Shown: piece by piece, positions 8,141 through 16,248 of the stretch
Position numbering within the stretch: the first letter of the stretch is position 1
Layout of the letters: each line of letters begins with the position of its first letter
DNA from: Micromonospora sp. PLK6-60
GTDB lineage: Bacteria > Actinomycetota > Actinomycetes > Mycobacteriales > Micromonosporaceae
Length of the DNA stretch: 64,000 nucleotides
NCBI RefSeq assembly: GCF_019890675.1
Contig: NZ_JAIOAA010000008.1
Span: 62,001 to 126,000 of the forward strand
Direction: 5' to 3'
Made by a program: the position numbers and the translations under genes
Notes under the pieces: generated by a model
Database searches by the model: none
Seen by the model: only the letters and a program-made list of their open reading frames with translations
What the model was told of the DNA's origin: nothing

Positions 8141-9118
8141 TTGAGTCTCGACTGGATCTACTCCGCGATCTCGTGGATCCTGCTGACCTGGCACTCGGCC
8201 TGGGACGCCATCGGGGTGCCGGTCGACACGGTGCTGGGCACCAACTGGGCCTGGATCCTGGCCATCATCTTCCTGGTGGTCACCGTCCGGGTGATCCTGT
8301 TCCCGGTCTTCGTCAAGCAGATCAAGTCCCAGCGGGCGATGCAGGCGCTCCAGCCCAAGGTCAAGGAGCTGCAGGAGAAGCACAAGGGTGACCGGGAGAC
8401 GCTCCAGAAGGAGATGATGGAGCTCTACCGGAAGGAAAAGGCCAACCCGCTGATGGGCTGCCTTCCGATGTTCCTCCAGATCCCCGTCTTCCTCGGCCTC
8501 TTCCACGTGCTGCGCCGGCTCGACCCGGCCAAGATGAACAAGGACCTCTACGGCTGGTCCGTCGAGCAGTTCGACAGCGCCTCGAAGGCGACGATCTTCA
8601 CCGCGCCGATCGCCGGCAAGTTCGGCTCCACCGCCGACGAGCTGGCCCGGCTGGGCGCCAACGGCACCACCGTCAAGGTGCTCGCCGGGATCCTGGTGCT
8701 GGTCATGATGCTCACCACCTACCTGACCAGCCGCCAGATGATCCTCAAGACCGGCTGGGCCGAGGACCCGCAGCAGCGGATGGTGCAGCGGCTGATGCTC
8801 TACGGCATCCCGGCCTCGCTGCTGATCTCCGGCGCGATCTTCCCGATCGGTGTGATCATCTACTGGGTCACCAACAACCTCTTCACCCTCGGCCAGCAGC
8901 AGTGGGTGCTGCGCAAGTTCCCGCCGCCGGTGACCAACCCGACCAAGGCCGGCGCGACCCGCGCCGCGGTGCAGCCGGCGAAGACCGGCGGGCTGTTCGG
9001 CCGCAAGCCGGCCCCCCAGGCCCCCGCCAAGCCCGCCACGCCGAAGGTCGCCGGGCCGAAGCCGGGCGCCCGGCCGGTCAACCCGAAGAAGAACCGCCCG
9101 GCCAAGCGGCAGGGCTGA
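8141..9118 (+). CDS. yidC: Membrane protein insertase YidC (Oxa1 family)
   Basis: YidC inserts and folds inner-membrane proteins, alone or with Sec. The 325-residue protein starts at TTG (MSLDWIYSAISW). It has a first membrane segment near residues 30-60 (WAWILAIIFLVVTVRVILFP), including the conserved hydrophilic-groove Arg, then a charged coiled-coil loop (QALQPKVKELQEKHKGDRET). A NPLMGCLPMFLQIPVFLGLF segment and two further membrane segments follow. The tail from about 265 is basic and rich in Pro/Ala/Lys, suited to ribosome contact. The actinobacterial form lacks the large periplasmic domain of E. coli YidC. Confidence 0.96.
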   Translation: MSLDWIYSAISWILLTWHSAWDAIGVPVDTVLGTNWAWILAIIFLVVTVRVILFPVFVKQIKSQRAMQALQPKVKELQEKHKGDRETLQKEMMELYRKEKANPLMGCLPMFLQIPVFLGLFHVLRRLDPAKMNKDLYGWSVEQFDSASKATIFTAPIAGKFGSTADELARLGANGTTVKVLAGILVLVMMLTTYLTSRQMILKTGWAEDPQQRMVQRLMLYGIPASLLISGAIFPIGVIIYWVTNNLFTLGQQQWVLRKFPPPVTNPTKAGATRAAVQPAKTGGLFGRKPAPQAPAKPATPKVAGPKPGARPVNPKKNRPAKRQG

Positions 9119-9124
9119 GCTTGT

Positions 9125-9154
9125 CGGCCGCCGCCGGACCCCCGGCGGCGGCCG
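9125..9154 (+). terminator. GC-rich hairpin between yidC and jag
   Basis: A 13-bp inverted repeat (CGGCCGCCGCCGG / CCGGCGGCGGCCG) with a 4-base loop starts six bases after the yidC stop. No U-run follows. It may terminate part of the rpmH-yidC transcripts or stabilise their 3' end, with jag-rsmG read through or served by a promoter in the following 170 bases. Confidence 0.5.
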
Positions 9155-9331
9155 GTTCCGTCGATCGAGCCGCCGCCTCCAGGCAGGCGCCGACCGGAAC
9201 CCACCGCGCACCGCGCGGTCGCGGGCGAAACTGGCCCGTACAGACGTGCCCGCGGGCACCGGCGACCTCCAGCCGGCCCCGGGAGACCAGCGGACCCGAC
9301 GGTCCGGCCGAGCGAGTACGGAGATGAGACC

Positions 9332-9919
9332 GTGACCGACACCAGCATTCCCAGCGTCGACCCGGCCGTGGACGAGGAGAACGCTTCGACCACGGCACCG
9401 GACGACGTGGCGGAGACCGACGCCGAGGGCGGCGCGCGGGAGAAGAAGGCCCCGGCCGAGAGCGAGCTGTTCCGGCAGAGCGAGATCGCCGCCGACTACA
9501 TCGAGGGCCTGCTGGACATCCTCGACTACGACGGTGACATCGACGAGCTGGTCTCCGGTGGCCGGCCGGTGGTCGAGGTCGTCGGCAGGCGCCTGCAGAG
9601 CCTGGTCGGCCAGCGGGGCGCCACCCTGGAGGCGCTCCAGGAGCTGGCCCGGCTGGCGGTGTTCCGGCAGACCGGCTCGCCGAGCCGGCTGCTGCTCGAC
9701 GTGGGCGGATACCGGGCCACCCGGCGCAAGGAACTCGCCGCCGTCGCCAAGAACGCGGTGGAGAAGGTCAAGGAGTACGGCGAGCCGGTGCGGCTGGAGC
9801 CGATGTCCGCCTTCGAGCGCAAGTGCGTGCACGACGTCGTCAACGCGATGAGCGGCGTGGAGAGCGAGTCGGAGGGCGTCGAGCCCAACCGGCGCATCGT
9901 CGTCAGCCCGGCGGACTGA
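9332..9919 (+). CDS. jag: R3H/KH RNA-binding protein Jag (KhpB)
   Basis: KhpB/Jag proteins bind single-stranded RNA, partner with KhpA and affect cell elongation and division. The GTG start gives 195 residues: an acidic N-terminal extension (about 1-45), a KH-type domain (about 55-130, ADYIEGLLDILDYDGDIDEL and LVGQRGATLEALQELARL), and a C-terminal R3H domain (RKELAAVAKNA to AFERKCVHDVV). The classical Jag-N domain is absent, as is usual in actinobacteria. It lies immediately before rsmG. Confidence 0.93.
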   Translation: MTDTSIPSVDPAVDEENASTTAPDDVAETDAEGGAREKKAPAESELFRQSEIAADYIEGLLDILDYDGDIDELVSGGRPVVEVVGRRLQSLVGQRGATLEALQELARLAVFRQTGSPSRLLLDVGGYRATRRKELAAVAKNAVEKVKEYGEPVRLEPMSAFERKCVHDVVNAMSGVESESEGVEPNRRIVVSPAD

Positions 9920-9923
9920 CCGA

Positions 9924-10856
9924 GTGGACCACCAGCACGTTCCCGGCCCGGGTGGCACGCCGCCCGGGCCGTCCCCTGTCCCCTCCCCGTTCCTCCCCGA
10001 CGAACCGGCCGCTGTGGCATCCGCCAGTGAACCGGCGGCCGTGCCCCCCGCCGAGCCGCCGGCCGTGGCGTCCGTCGACGAGTCGGCGGCCGTGCCCCCC
10101 GCCGACGAGCCGCCGGTCGTGGCGTCCGCCGGGGAGCTGTCGGAGGTGGTGCTGCCGGCCGAGCTGGCGGAGGCCGCCCGCACCCTCTTCGGTGACCGGC
10201 TCGACCTGGCCGCCGCGTACGCGGAGCTGCTCGGCACCGACGGCGTGGTCCGCGGCCTGATCGGCCCCCGCGAGGCACCCCGGATCTGGGACCGGCACCT
10301 GCTCAACTGCGCCGCCGTCGCGGAGCGCATCCCGCAGGGCGCGACGGTCATCGACGTCGGCTCCGGCGCGGGGCTGCCCGGCCTGGTGCTGGCGATCGCC
10401 CGACCCGACCTCGAGGTCACCCTGGTCGAGCCGCTCGCCCGCCGGACCTCCTTCCTCGTGGAGGCGGTGCAGCAGCTCGGCCTGACCCGCTCGGTGCGGG
10501 TGTTCCGTGGGCGCGCCGACGAGGCGGCCTCGGGGGCGACCGGTGTGGGTCCGTTCAGCGGTGACGTGGTCACCGCCCGCGCGGTGGCCCCGTTGGACCG
10601 GCTGGCCGCCTGGTGCCTGCCGCTGGCGGTACGCGGGGGACGGGTGATCGCGCTGAAGGGTGCCTCCGCGTCCGAGGAGATCGCCGAGCACGGCGCGGCG
10701 GTGGCCCGGGCCGGCGGTGGCGAGCCGGTCGTGCACAGGTGCGGCACCGGGATCATCGACCCGCCGACCACGGTGGTCGAGATCGTCCGGGAGCGGATGG
10801 TGGTGCCGCGGGCGGCGAAGCCCTCCCGGGCGGCCCGCCGGGGCCGGGGTCGCTGA
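9924..10856 (+). CDS. rsmG: 16S rRNA (guanine-527-N7)-methyltransferase RsmG
   Basis: RsmG (GidB) methylates G527 of 16S rRNA with SAM; its loss gives low-level streptomycin resistance. The catalytic domain begins near residue 70 and has the SAM motif VIDVGSGAGLPGLVLAI and the family signature VTARAVAPLDRLAAWCLPL. The first ~70 residues are an unusual Ala/Pro/Glu/Val low-complexity extension built from imperfect repeats of AVPPAEPPAVAS type. A start inside the frame (for example the GTG before VLPAELAEAARTLFG) would remove it. The GTG at 9924, two bases after the jag stop, is kept. The tail is Arg-rich. Confidence 0.93.
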   Translation: MDHQHVPGPGGTPPGPSPVPSPFLPDEPAAVASASEPAAVPPAEPPAVASVDESAAVPPADEPPVVASAGELSEVVLPAELAEAARTLFGDRLDLAAAYAELLGTDGVVRGLIGPREAPRIWDRHLLNCAAVAERIPQGATVIDVGSGAGLPGLVLAIARPDLEVTLVEPLARRTSFLVEAVQQLGLTRSVRVFRGRADEAASGATGVGPFSGDVVTARAVAPLDRLAAWCLPLAVRGGRVIALKGASASEEIAEHGAAVARAGGGEPVVHRCGTGIIDPPTTVVEIVRERMVVPRAAKPSRAARRGRGR

Positions 10857-11279
10857 CCCGCGCAGGCGGTGTTCGGTGCCCGGTCGGGGCTCCTGGCGGC
10901 GCGGCGGTCGGGGGCGGGTGGCACCGCGCTCCTCGTCCCCCCTTCGCGCCCGTCGTCCCTAGCCCGCGGCCGGTATCCCCACCAGTCCCGTTGTGGGTGG
11001 CGCCCCGACCCGGCCGGTGATTCCGATCTCCACCGGAAGTCGAGGTGGGCTTCCCGCCAGGCGTTCCTTCGTTGGACAGGTAACGGGATGAGCACCCGAC
11101 ATGGACCCGCCGCGCCCGTGCGCCGTAGGCTGGCCGCGCGTCGATAGTGTGGAGCGGGCGGCACCGCGAGGCATCGGTCTCGGCCGCTTCTCCCAGAAGG
11201 GCCGGCCGCTCGGTGGAGCGGGCGTGCGAGGCCAGTTGACGGGGTGCCGACCGACATCCGGAGCGGGCAGGGATGACAG
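10857..11279. other. rsmG-parA intergenic region
   Basis: This 423-base stretch has no gene I can support. It holds a TAGGCT element near 11126 and GC-rich sequence leading to the parA start, and presumably carries the parA promoter. No parS core is present here; the nearest is inside the parA frame at 11352. Confidence 0.6.
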
Positions 11280-12725
11280 GTGCATGACGACGGCAGGTAC
11301 GACGACCCACGGGTGAACGGTTCGGGCGACCCAGCCTCCACAACGGACCATGTTTCACGTGAAACCGACCAGCGCGGCGGATCGGCCGGCGAGTCGACCG
11401 ACTCCGCTGCGGACTGCGCTCCGGTCGTACAACGGGACGGGTCGCCGACTGACGTCATCGCCGCATCGACCGCGGACGGTGGCCGGGACGCCGAGACGAC
11501 GGGCCCGGTGCCGTCGGGGCGGGCGGGATTCGATGTCCCGAACCGGCCGGCGAACCTACCCGGGGCAGCGGGACCGGATGGCCCGGCTCGCCCGGCGAAC
11601 CTGCCCGGGCCGCGACCGGTGGAGCCGCGCCGCAACGCGGCGGCCTCCGTGCGCTTTGAGCCGCCGGCCGCCGCGGCGGTGGTGCCGCAGCAGCCGGCCG
11701 CACCGGCCGCCGGCCCGGTGCCGCAGCAGCCGGCCGCCCGAGCGGTCCCGGACGCCACGCGGGCAGGGGCGGTCGGCGAGACCGTCGCCCCGTACGCTCA
11801 ACCGGACGAGGCCGCGTACGTTTCACGTGAAACTCCGACGCGCGAAGAGGATGATCCACCGTTGGCTATGGAGGCGAGGCGCGCCGTGCAGATCCTGAAT
11901 CCGAGTGGCGAGGTGACCATGCCTCGACCGGAGCGGACGCGGGTCATGTGCGTCGCCAACCAGAAGGGTGGCGTCGGTAAGACCACGACCACGGTGAACC
12001 TGGCGGTGGCCCTCGCGCTGCACGGCAACCGGGTGCTCGTGGTCGACCTCGACCCGCAGGGCAACGCCTCCACCGGGCTCGACGTGCCGCACCACACCGG
12101 CATCCCGGACGTGTACGACTGCCTGATCAACAGCATGCCCCTGGCCGAGGTGGCCCAGGCCGTCGACGGCATCCCCAACCTGTGGTGCGTGCCGGCGACC
12201 ATAGATCTGGCCGGCGCCGAGATCGAGCTGGTGTCGGTCGTCGCGCGGGAGTCCCGCCTCGCCCGGGCGATCGCCGCCCACCCCGGCGACTTCGACTACG
12301 TGTTCATCGATTGCCCGCCCTCGCTCGGCCTGCTGACCGTCAACGCGTTGGTGGCCGCGCAGGAGGTGCTGATCCCGATCCAGTGCGAGTACTACGCGCT
12401 GGAGGGGTTGAACCAGCTGATCAACAACATCAACCTGGTCCGCCAGCACCTGAACCCGGCGCTGGAGGTCTCGACGATCCTGCTCACCATGTACGACCGC
12501 CGTACCCGGCTGGCCGACGCCGTGGAGCAGGACGTCCGGAACCACTTCGGCGACAAGGTGCTCCAGGCGGTGATCCCCCGTAACGTGCGCGTGTCCGAGG
12601 CGCCGAGCTACGGGCAGTCCGTGATGACCTACGACCCCGGCTCCCGGGGTGCCACCAGCTACTTCGAGGCCGCGCAGGAGATCGCCGAGCGCGGAGCCAA
12701 GGAGCCGGTGAGCCGGCATGCGTAG
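11280..12725 (+). CDS. parA: Chromosome partitioning ATPase ParA (Soj)
   Basis: ParA is the Walker ATPase that, with ParB-parS, moves replicated origins apart. The deviant Walker A motif QKGGVGKTTTT is near residue 230; VVDLDPQGNASTG, FIDCPPSLGLLTVNAL and the C-terminal VRVSEAPSYGQSV are all typical. GTG 11280 gives 481 residues, so a ~200-residue disordered region precedes the ATPase. Two parS cores (11352, 11820) lie in that region and are read as VSRET. A shorter start at ATG 11868 (MEARRAVQILNPSG) would give a product nearer the usual size, so the true start is uncertain. parB follows after 27 bases. Confidence 0.95.
   Translation: MHDDGRYDDPRVNGSGDPASTTDHVSRETDQRGGSAGESTDSAADCAPVVQRDGSPTDVIAASTADGGRDAETTGPVPSGRAGFDVPNRPANLPGAAGPDGPARPANLPGPRPVEPRRNAAASVRFEPPAAAAVVPQQPAAPAAGPVPQQPAARAVPDATRAGAVGETVAPYAQPDEAAYVSRETPTREEDDPPLAMEARRAVQILNPSGEVTMPRPERTRVMCVANQKGGVGKTTTTVNLAVALALHGNRVLVVDLDPQGNASTGLDVPHHTGIPDVYDCLINSMPLAEVAQAVDGIPNLWCVPATIDLAGAEIELVSVVARESRLARAIAAHPGDFDYVFIDCPPSLGLLTVNALVAAQEVLIPIQCEYYALEGLNQLINNINLVRQHLNPALEVSTILLTMYDRRTRLADAVEQDVRNHFGDKVLQAVIPRNVRVSEAPSYGQSVMTYDPGSRGATSYFEAAQEIAERGAKEPVSRHA
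11352..11365. promoter_or_regulatory. parS: parS site 1
   Basis: GTTTCACGTGAAAC is the perfect palindromic core of bacterial parS, bound by ParB. It lies inside the 5' part of the parA frame, where it is translated as VSRET. It is the leftmost of six identical cores in this window. Confidence 0.95.
11820..11833. promoter_or_regulatory. parS: parS site 2
   Basis: This is a second perfect GTTTCACGTGAAAC core, 468 bases after the first. It is also inside the parA frame and is again read as VSRET, 35 bases before the alternative ATG of parA. Confidence 0.95.
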
Positions 12726-12752
12726 TACGGACAACCCGCTGGGAGGCGTGGC

Positions 12753-13781
12753 ATGAAGAACCGACCCCGTGGCGGTCTGGGACGCGGGCTCGGCGCGCTC
12801 ATCCCGACCGGTCCGGCGCCGGCCGACGGTACGACCGACACGGCACCGGCCCCGCAGTCGGTGAGCCCGGCCATCCTGCCCGGCCCCGCGGAGGCCGCCT
12901 CGGCCGAGCTGTCCGCGCCCGCGCCGCAGGCTCAGCCGGAGCCGGAACTCAGCCCGGTCCCGGGGGCCCGCTTCGCCGAGATTCCGGTCGACGCGATCGT
13001 GCCGAACCCGAAGCAGCCCCGGCACGTCTTCGACGAGGACGCCTTGGAGGAGTTGAAGACCTCCATCCGTGAGGTCGGCTTCCTCCAGCCGATCGTCGTA
13101 CGTCAGCTCGACCCCGACAAGTACGAGCTCGTCATGGGCGAGCGGCGTTGGCGGGCGGCCCAGGCGGTCGGACGGGAGAGCATTCCCGCGATCGTCCGGG
13201 ACACCCGCGACGACGCCATGCTGCGCGACGCCCTGCTGGAGAACATCCACCGGGCCAACCTCAACCCGCTCGAAGAGGCGGCCGCCTACCAGCAGCTGCT
13301 GGAAGAGTTCGGCGCCACCCACGAGGAGCTGGCCCGCCGGATCGGCCGGAGCCGGCCACAGATCTCGAACACCATCCGACTGCTCAACCTCCCGCCCCAG
13401 GTGCAGCGCCGTGTGGCCGCGGGAGTTCTCTCCGCCGGCCACGCCCGGGCGCTGCTCAGCCTCGACGACGCCGAGGCGCAGGAGCAACTGGCGCTCCGGA
13501 TCGTCGCCGAAGGGCTCTCCGTACGGGCCACCGAGGAAGTGGTGGCCCTGGCGCTCGCCGACGGGCCGGCCAAGGCTCCCGCCGCCAAGCGTCGACCGAA
13601 GCCGCACGCACCGGCGCTGACCGACCTGGCCGATCGGCTTTCCGATCGCTTCGACACCCGGGTGAAGGTGGACATCGGGCGAAGCAAGGGGAAGATCACC
13701 ATCGAGTTCGCCACCGTCGACGACCTGGAGCGGATCGTCGGCATCATCGGCGTGACCAAGGGCGACGAGCCCGAGGACTAA
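12753..13781 (+). CDS. parB: Chromosome partitioning protein ParB (Spo0J)
   Basis: ParB is a CTP-dependent clamp that loads at parS, spreads along DNA and stimulates ParA. The 342-residue product begins MKNRPRGGLGRGLGALIP, the conserved Arg-rich ParA-contact end. It then has the CTP-binding domain with IVPNPKQPRHVF, the Arg patch VMGERRWRAAQA and DALLENIHRANLNPLEEA. The helix-turn-helix is around ELARRIGRSRPQISNTIRLL, and a C-terminal dimerisation domain follows (KGKITIEFATVDDLERIV). Six parS cores lie nearby. Confidence 0.97.
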   Translation: MKNRPRGGLGRGLGALIPTGPAPADGTTDTAPAPQSVSPAILPGPAEAASAELSAPAPQAQPEPELSPVPGARFAEIPVDAIVPNPKQPRHVFDEDALEELKTSIREVGFLQPIVVRQLDPDKYELVMGERRWRAAQAVGRESIPAIVRDTRDDAMLRDALLENIHRANLNPLEEAAAYQQLLEEFGATHEELARRIGRSRPQISNTIRLLNLPPQVQRRVAAGVLSAGHARALLSLDDAEAQEQLALRIVAEGLSVRATEEVVALALADGPAKAPAAKRRPKPHAPALTDLADRLSDRFDTRVKVDIGRSKGKITIEFATVDDLERIVGIIGVTKGDEPED

Positions 13782-13792
13782 CCGGACCCATC

Positions 13793-13836
13793 GACGCCGG
13801 CCGCGTACCTCCGATGTCGGGGGCGCGGCCGGCGTC
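13793..13836 (+). terminator. parB terminator hairpin
   Basis: A perfect 13-bp stem (GACGCCGGCCGCG / CGCGGCCGGCGTC) with an 18-base loop begins 11 bases after the parB stop. Its position fits termination of the parAB transcript. Confidence 0.65.
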
Positions 13837-13998
13837 GTTCGTGCGCGGCTGGTGGCGACGACACCGAGTGGCGGAGCCGATGGCGGCTGGTCGCTGCGGC
13901 CGCCGACCTCACCCGGGCCGGGCGGCGGCGGGTCTGGCGGCGGGTCGGTCAGGGCCGCCGCAAGGCGTCGTTCTTCCTGAGGCGGTACCAGCTCGTAG

Positions 13999-14012
13999 GT
14001 TTCACGTGAAAC
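13999..14012. promoter_or_regulatory. parS: parS site 3
   Basis: A perfect GTTTCACGTGAAAC core in non-coding DNA about 220 bases after parB. Confidence 0.95.
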
Positions 14013-14045
14013 GTGGGCCATGTCGAGGGCGACCGGCGCGGTCGA

Positions 14046-14096
14046 TCGGCCCTCCTCGTCGGTCGGCCCTCCTCGTCGGTCGGCCCTCCTCGTCGG
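14046..14096. repeat. Three tandem copies of a 17-bp unit
   Basis: The unit TCGGCCCTCCTCGTCGG is repeated three times without interruption, 34 bases to the right of parS site 3. The period is not a multiple of three, which fits a non-coding location. No function is apparent. Confidence 0.85.
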
Positions 14097-14626
14097 TCGG
14101 TCGGAGGCGGGTCTCGCTGGTGCGGGCTCCGGATTTGCGGCAGCGATGTTTGCACAACGGCCGGCCAATACCGGCAACCAGTCGACGCTGCTGCTGGCCG
14201 GCCTCTGTTGCCTGGCGCGTTGCCCGTTCGCCAGTCAAGCTCGGCGCTGGCCCCACGGGGCGGTAGTCAGGACGCGGGGGATCACCACCGGGTCTAGCGG
14301 CCGGCCAGGGTGCCGTGGGCCTTCGAGGGCGGATCCTGTCCGGGCCATGCCGGCGGCCGGCCCGTGGCATGGCCGGGACAGGGCAGCCGGTGGTCCGGCC
14401 GGGACAGGCCCAGCCCGTGGCACGGCCCCGACGGGCTGGCCGGTGGCACGGCCTCGACTACCCAGCGGTGCGTGTGTTCTTCGCCGGCCGGCGTGGTCGG
14501 CGCCGCCGACCCGTACGGCGTCCACGAAGGCTCGGCTGTTACGCGACCGATGTGGGTTGGCTGGGCGTTCCCGGGCGTCCGGCATTCCGCTACTGGGCAA
14601 CGCCACTGGGACGTAGCGGCGTGCCC

Positions 14627-14640
14627 GTTTCACGTGAAAC
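14627..14640. promoter_or_regulatory. parS: parS site 4
   Basis: A perfect GTTTCACGTGAAAC core in the non-coding spacer, 628 bases after site 3. Confidence 0.95.
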
Positions 14641-14853
14641 CGGAGTCGTGGCCTGTGGCGAGCACGCTCGTTGCCGAGGCTGGCGTTGGCCTTCGCCGGC
14701 TGGCTCGCGCCGGTGCTGCCACCCGAGTGGTGGGGTCGACTTCTCGTCGCCCCCTCCTCCGCTGTCGTCGGTTGGCGGTGCTGCCCGACAGTCGGGCGAG
14801 CAGCGCCGCACCACGCTGAAGCAGGAGGGCCGGCTGCTGGGCAACTGCGAACT

Positions 14854-14993
14854 GCGCCCAGCGCGGCAACGGCGAGACACGGGAGATGCAGCGGGCGGCT
14901 CGCACTGGCATGGCCTGGCTAGCGCCCAGCGCGGTGACGGCGAGACGCGGGCGATGTAGCGGGCGGCGTTGGGACTGGCGTGGCCTGGCCAGC
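14854..14993. repeat. Imperfect tandem duplication, 68-70 bp unit
   Basis: Two adjacent copies start GCGCCCAGCGCGG (14854 and 14922) and share the order CGGCGAGAC, GATG-AGCGGGCGGC and TGGC-TGGCCTGGC, with scattered substitutions and a two-base length difference. It is a local duplication in the parS spacer. I see no coding or palindromic role. Confidence 0.8.
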
Positions 14994-15335
14994 TGAGCGG
15001 CCCGAGGTCGCGCCATCACCGCGACCACCGCCAGGGCCGACCCGGGGCGAGGCGACCGCTCGATCGGCGGCACTGTGGCGGCGCTTCACCTGGTGTCGCT
15101 CGCCCGGCAAAGCGACAGCGGGACGGAAAGCGCCAGCGGTCCGCGCTGCCGGCGCGTGCCGGGCCGACGACTCGGCCCGCTCACCCGAGGACGGCTTTCC
15201 AGCCGGTCCCGGGTGAGCGGGTGGCCGAGCAGCCTGGCGTCCAGCACCGCTGGGCCACCCCTGACCGATCCTGTACCGCCAGCGGCGCTCACCGGCCGGT
15301 TGTGGGCCGCCTTTGCCGGGCGCCCCAGTTTCTCT

Positions 15336-15349
15336 GTTTCACGTGAAAC
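15336..15349. promoter_or_regulatory. parS: parS site 5
   Basis: A perfect GTTTCACGTGAAAC core in the non-coding spacer, 709 bases after site 4. Confidence 0.95.
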
Positions 15350-16001
15350 CGGCGGCGATTATGTCGTGAGCTGCTCCGGTCACCCTTCCGACCCGGCGGC
15401 ATCCGGCCCGCAGCGCCAGAGCTGCGGGACGGGTGCCGCCGGCTCAGCCAAGTGCGATCGGCAATGAGAGGACCGCCGGCCGATTGGAGAGCAATGCGAA
15501 TCCCACCTCTTCCCGAGCCGATGCGCGCCCACCGACACGCTCCTTGATGCGATGGCCCTCCTGTCCCGCTGAGCCGTTCCAGGCGGTTCCGGCCACTCTC
15601 GACCCACAAGCCCCGGTCGAAGGCGGGCGTGGAGCCTCTCAGTGCCTTTTACGCACCCGCGAACTGCTCGGCGGCGGACCCGGGTCAGCACCCGACTGGC
15701 GGGCGTCGCCGCGCTGAGCGGAATCGCCCGCCGGTATCTGGCCCCGGAACCGCCGGCTCAGGGAGCCAGTCGCAGCCGTCCATCGGGAGCGAGCACCCCT
15801 TCTCCGCCTCGCTCGTTAGGAAGGAAGGGCGCGTCGGGCCCGGTCCTGAGGACGCCCCGCACGCAACCGCCGCTGGCGACGGAGACCGGGTGCACCCGGG
15901 CCGAAAAGGGAGTCGGGGAGGCCGATCGAGCCCACCGAAGCTGGTGGCCGCGACCAGCGGCCGATGGCGTTACGAGGGTGCCTCCCGGTCCTGTGGAAGA
16001 G

Positions 16002-16180
16002 CGCGACCGGCCGTACGAGTTATCCACAGGGGTTTTCCACAGGCCACCCTGTTTCACGTGAAACCCCGCGTAAAACAGGGTGTGTGCCTGTGGATGACGC
16101 GGTGTGCTGTGGATCTCAGCGGCCCTCTGCGCGCACTCGTCACGTGTCGCGAGCCGGTGAGCCGCCCCCGTTGTGGACGA
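16002..16180. promoter_or_regulatory. DnaA-box-like cluster around parS site 6
   Basis: Six 9-mers ending in TCCACA surround the last parS: TCTTCCACA (16002-16010, minus), TTATCCACA (16020-16028), TTTTCCACA (16033-16041), TCATCCACA (16089-16097, minus), AGATCCACA (16108-16116, minus) and TCGTCCACA (16172-16180, minus). One matches the DnaA consensus perfectly; the others differ at positions 1-3. Such density outside oriC is unusual. Binding is inferred. Confidence 0.55.
16051..16064. promoter_or_regulatory. parS: parS site 6
   Basis: A perfect GTTTCACGTGAAAC core, 715 bases after site 5 and the last one in the window. It sits within a cluster of DnaA-box-like sequences. Confidence 0.95.
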
Positions 16181-16248
16181 ACCCCGGGAACAGGAAAAGG
16201 GGATTCCAGGGGGCCCTTCTTCCCGCCGGCTCGGTTAGGGTCACCATC

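Larger units (their letters stand above)
13782..16248. other. Gene-free parS-bearing spacer (centromere-like region)
   Basis: About 2.47 kb between parB and the next credible gene has no open frame that looks coding. Candidate frames are short, mutually overlapping, lack ribosome binding sites and encode Arg/Gly/Pro/Ala-rich nonsense. It carries four perfect parS cores (13999, 14627, 15336, 16051; spacings 628, 709 and 715 bases), a 17-bp triplicate at 14046-14096, a 68-70 bp tandem duplication at 14854-14993 and a DnaA-box-like cluster at 16002-16180. The parB terminator is at its left end. It probably serves as the segregation centromere rather than as coding sequence. Confidence 0.75.

Noticed and set aside
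7064..11758. Minus-strand open frame of about 1,564 codons
   Set aside because: It is antisense to rpmH, rnpA, yidD, yidC, jag, rsmG and the start of parA, all well supported. Long antisense frames are expected at this GC content, and the translation is Arg/Ala/Gly-rich nonsense.
14013..15717. Small open frames in the parS spacer
   Set aside because: Mutually overlapping, no ribosome binding site, low-complexity Arg/Gly/Pro content and interrupted by parS palindromes and tandem repeats.
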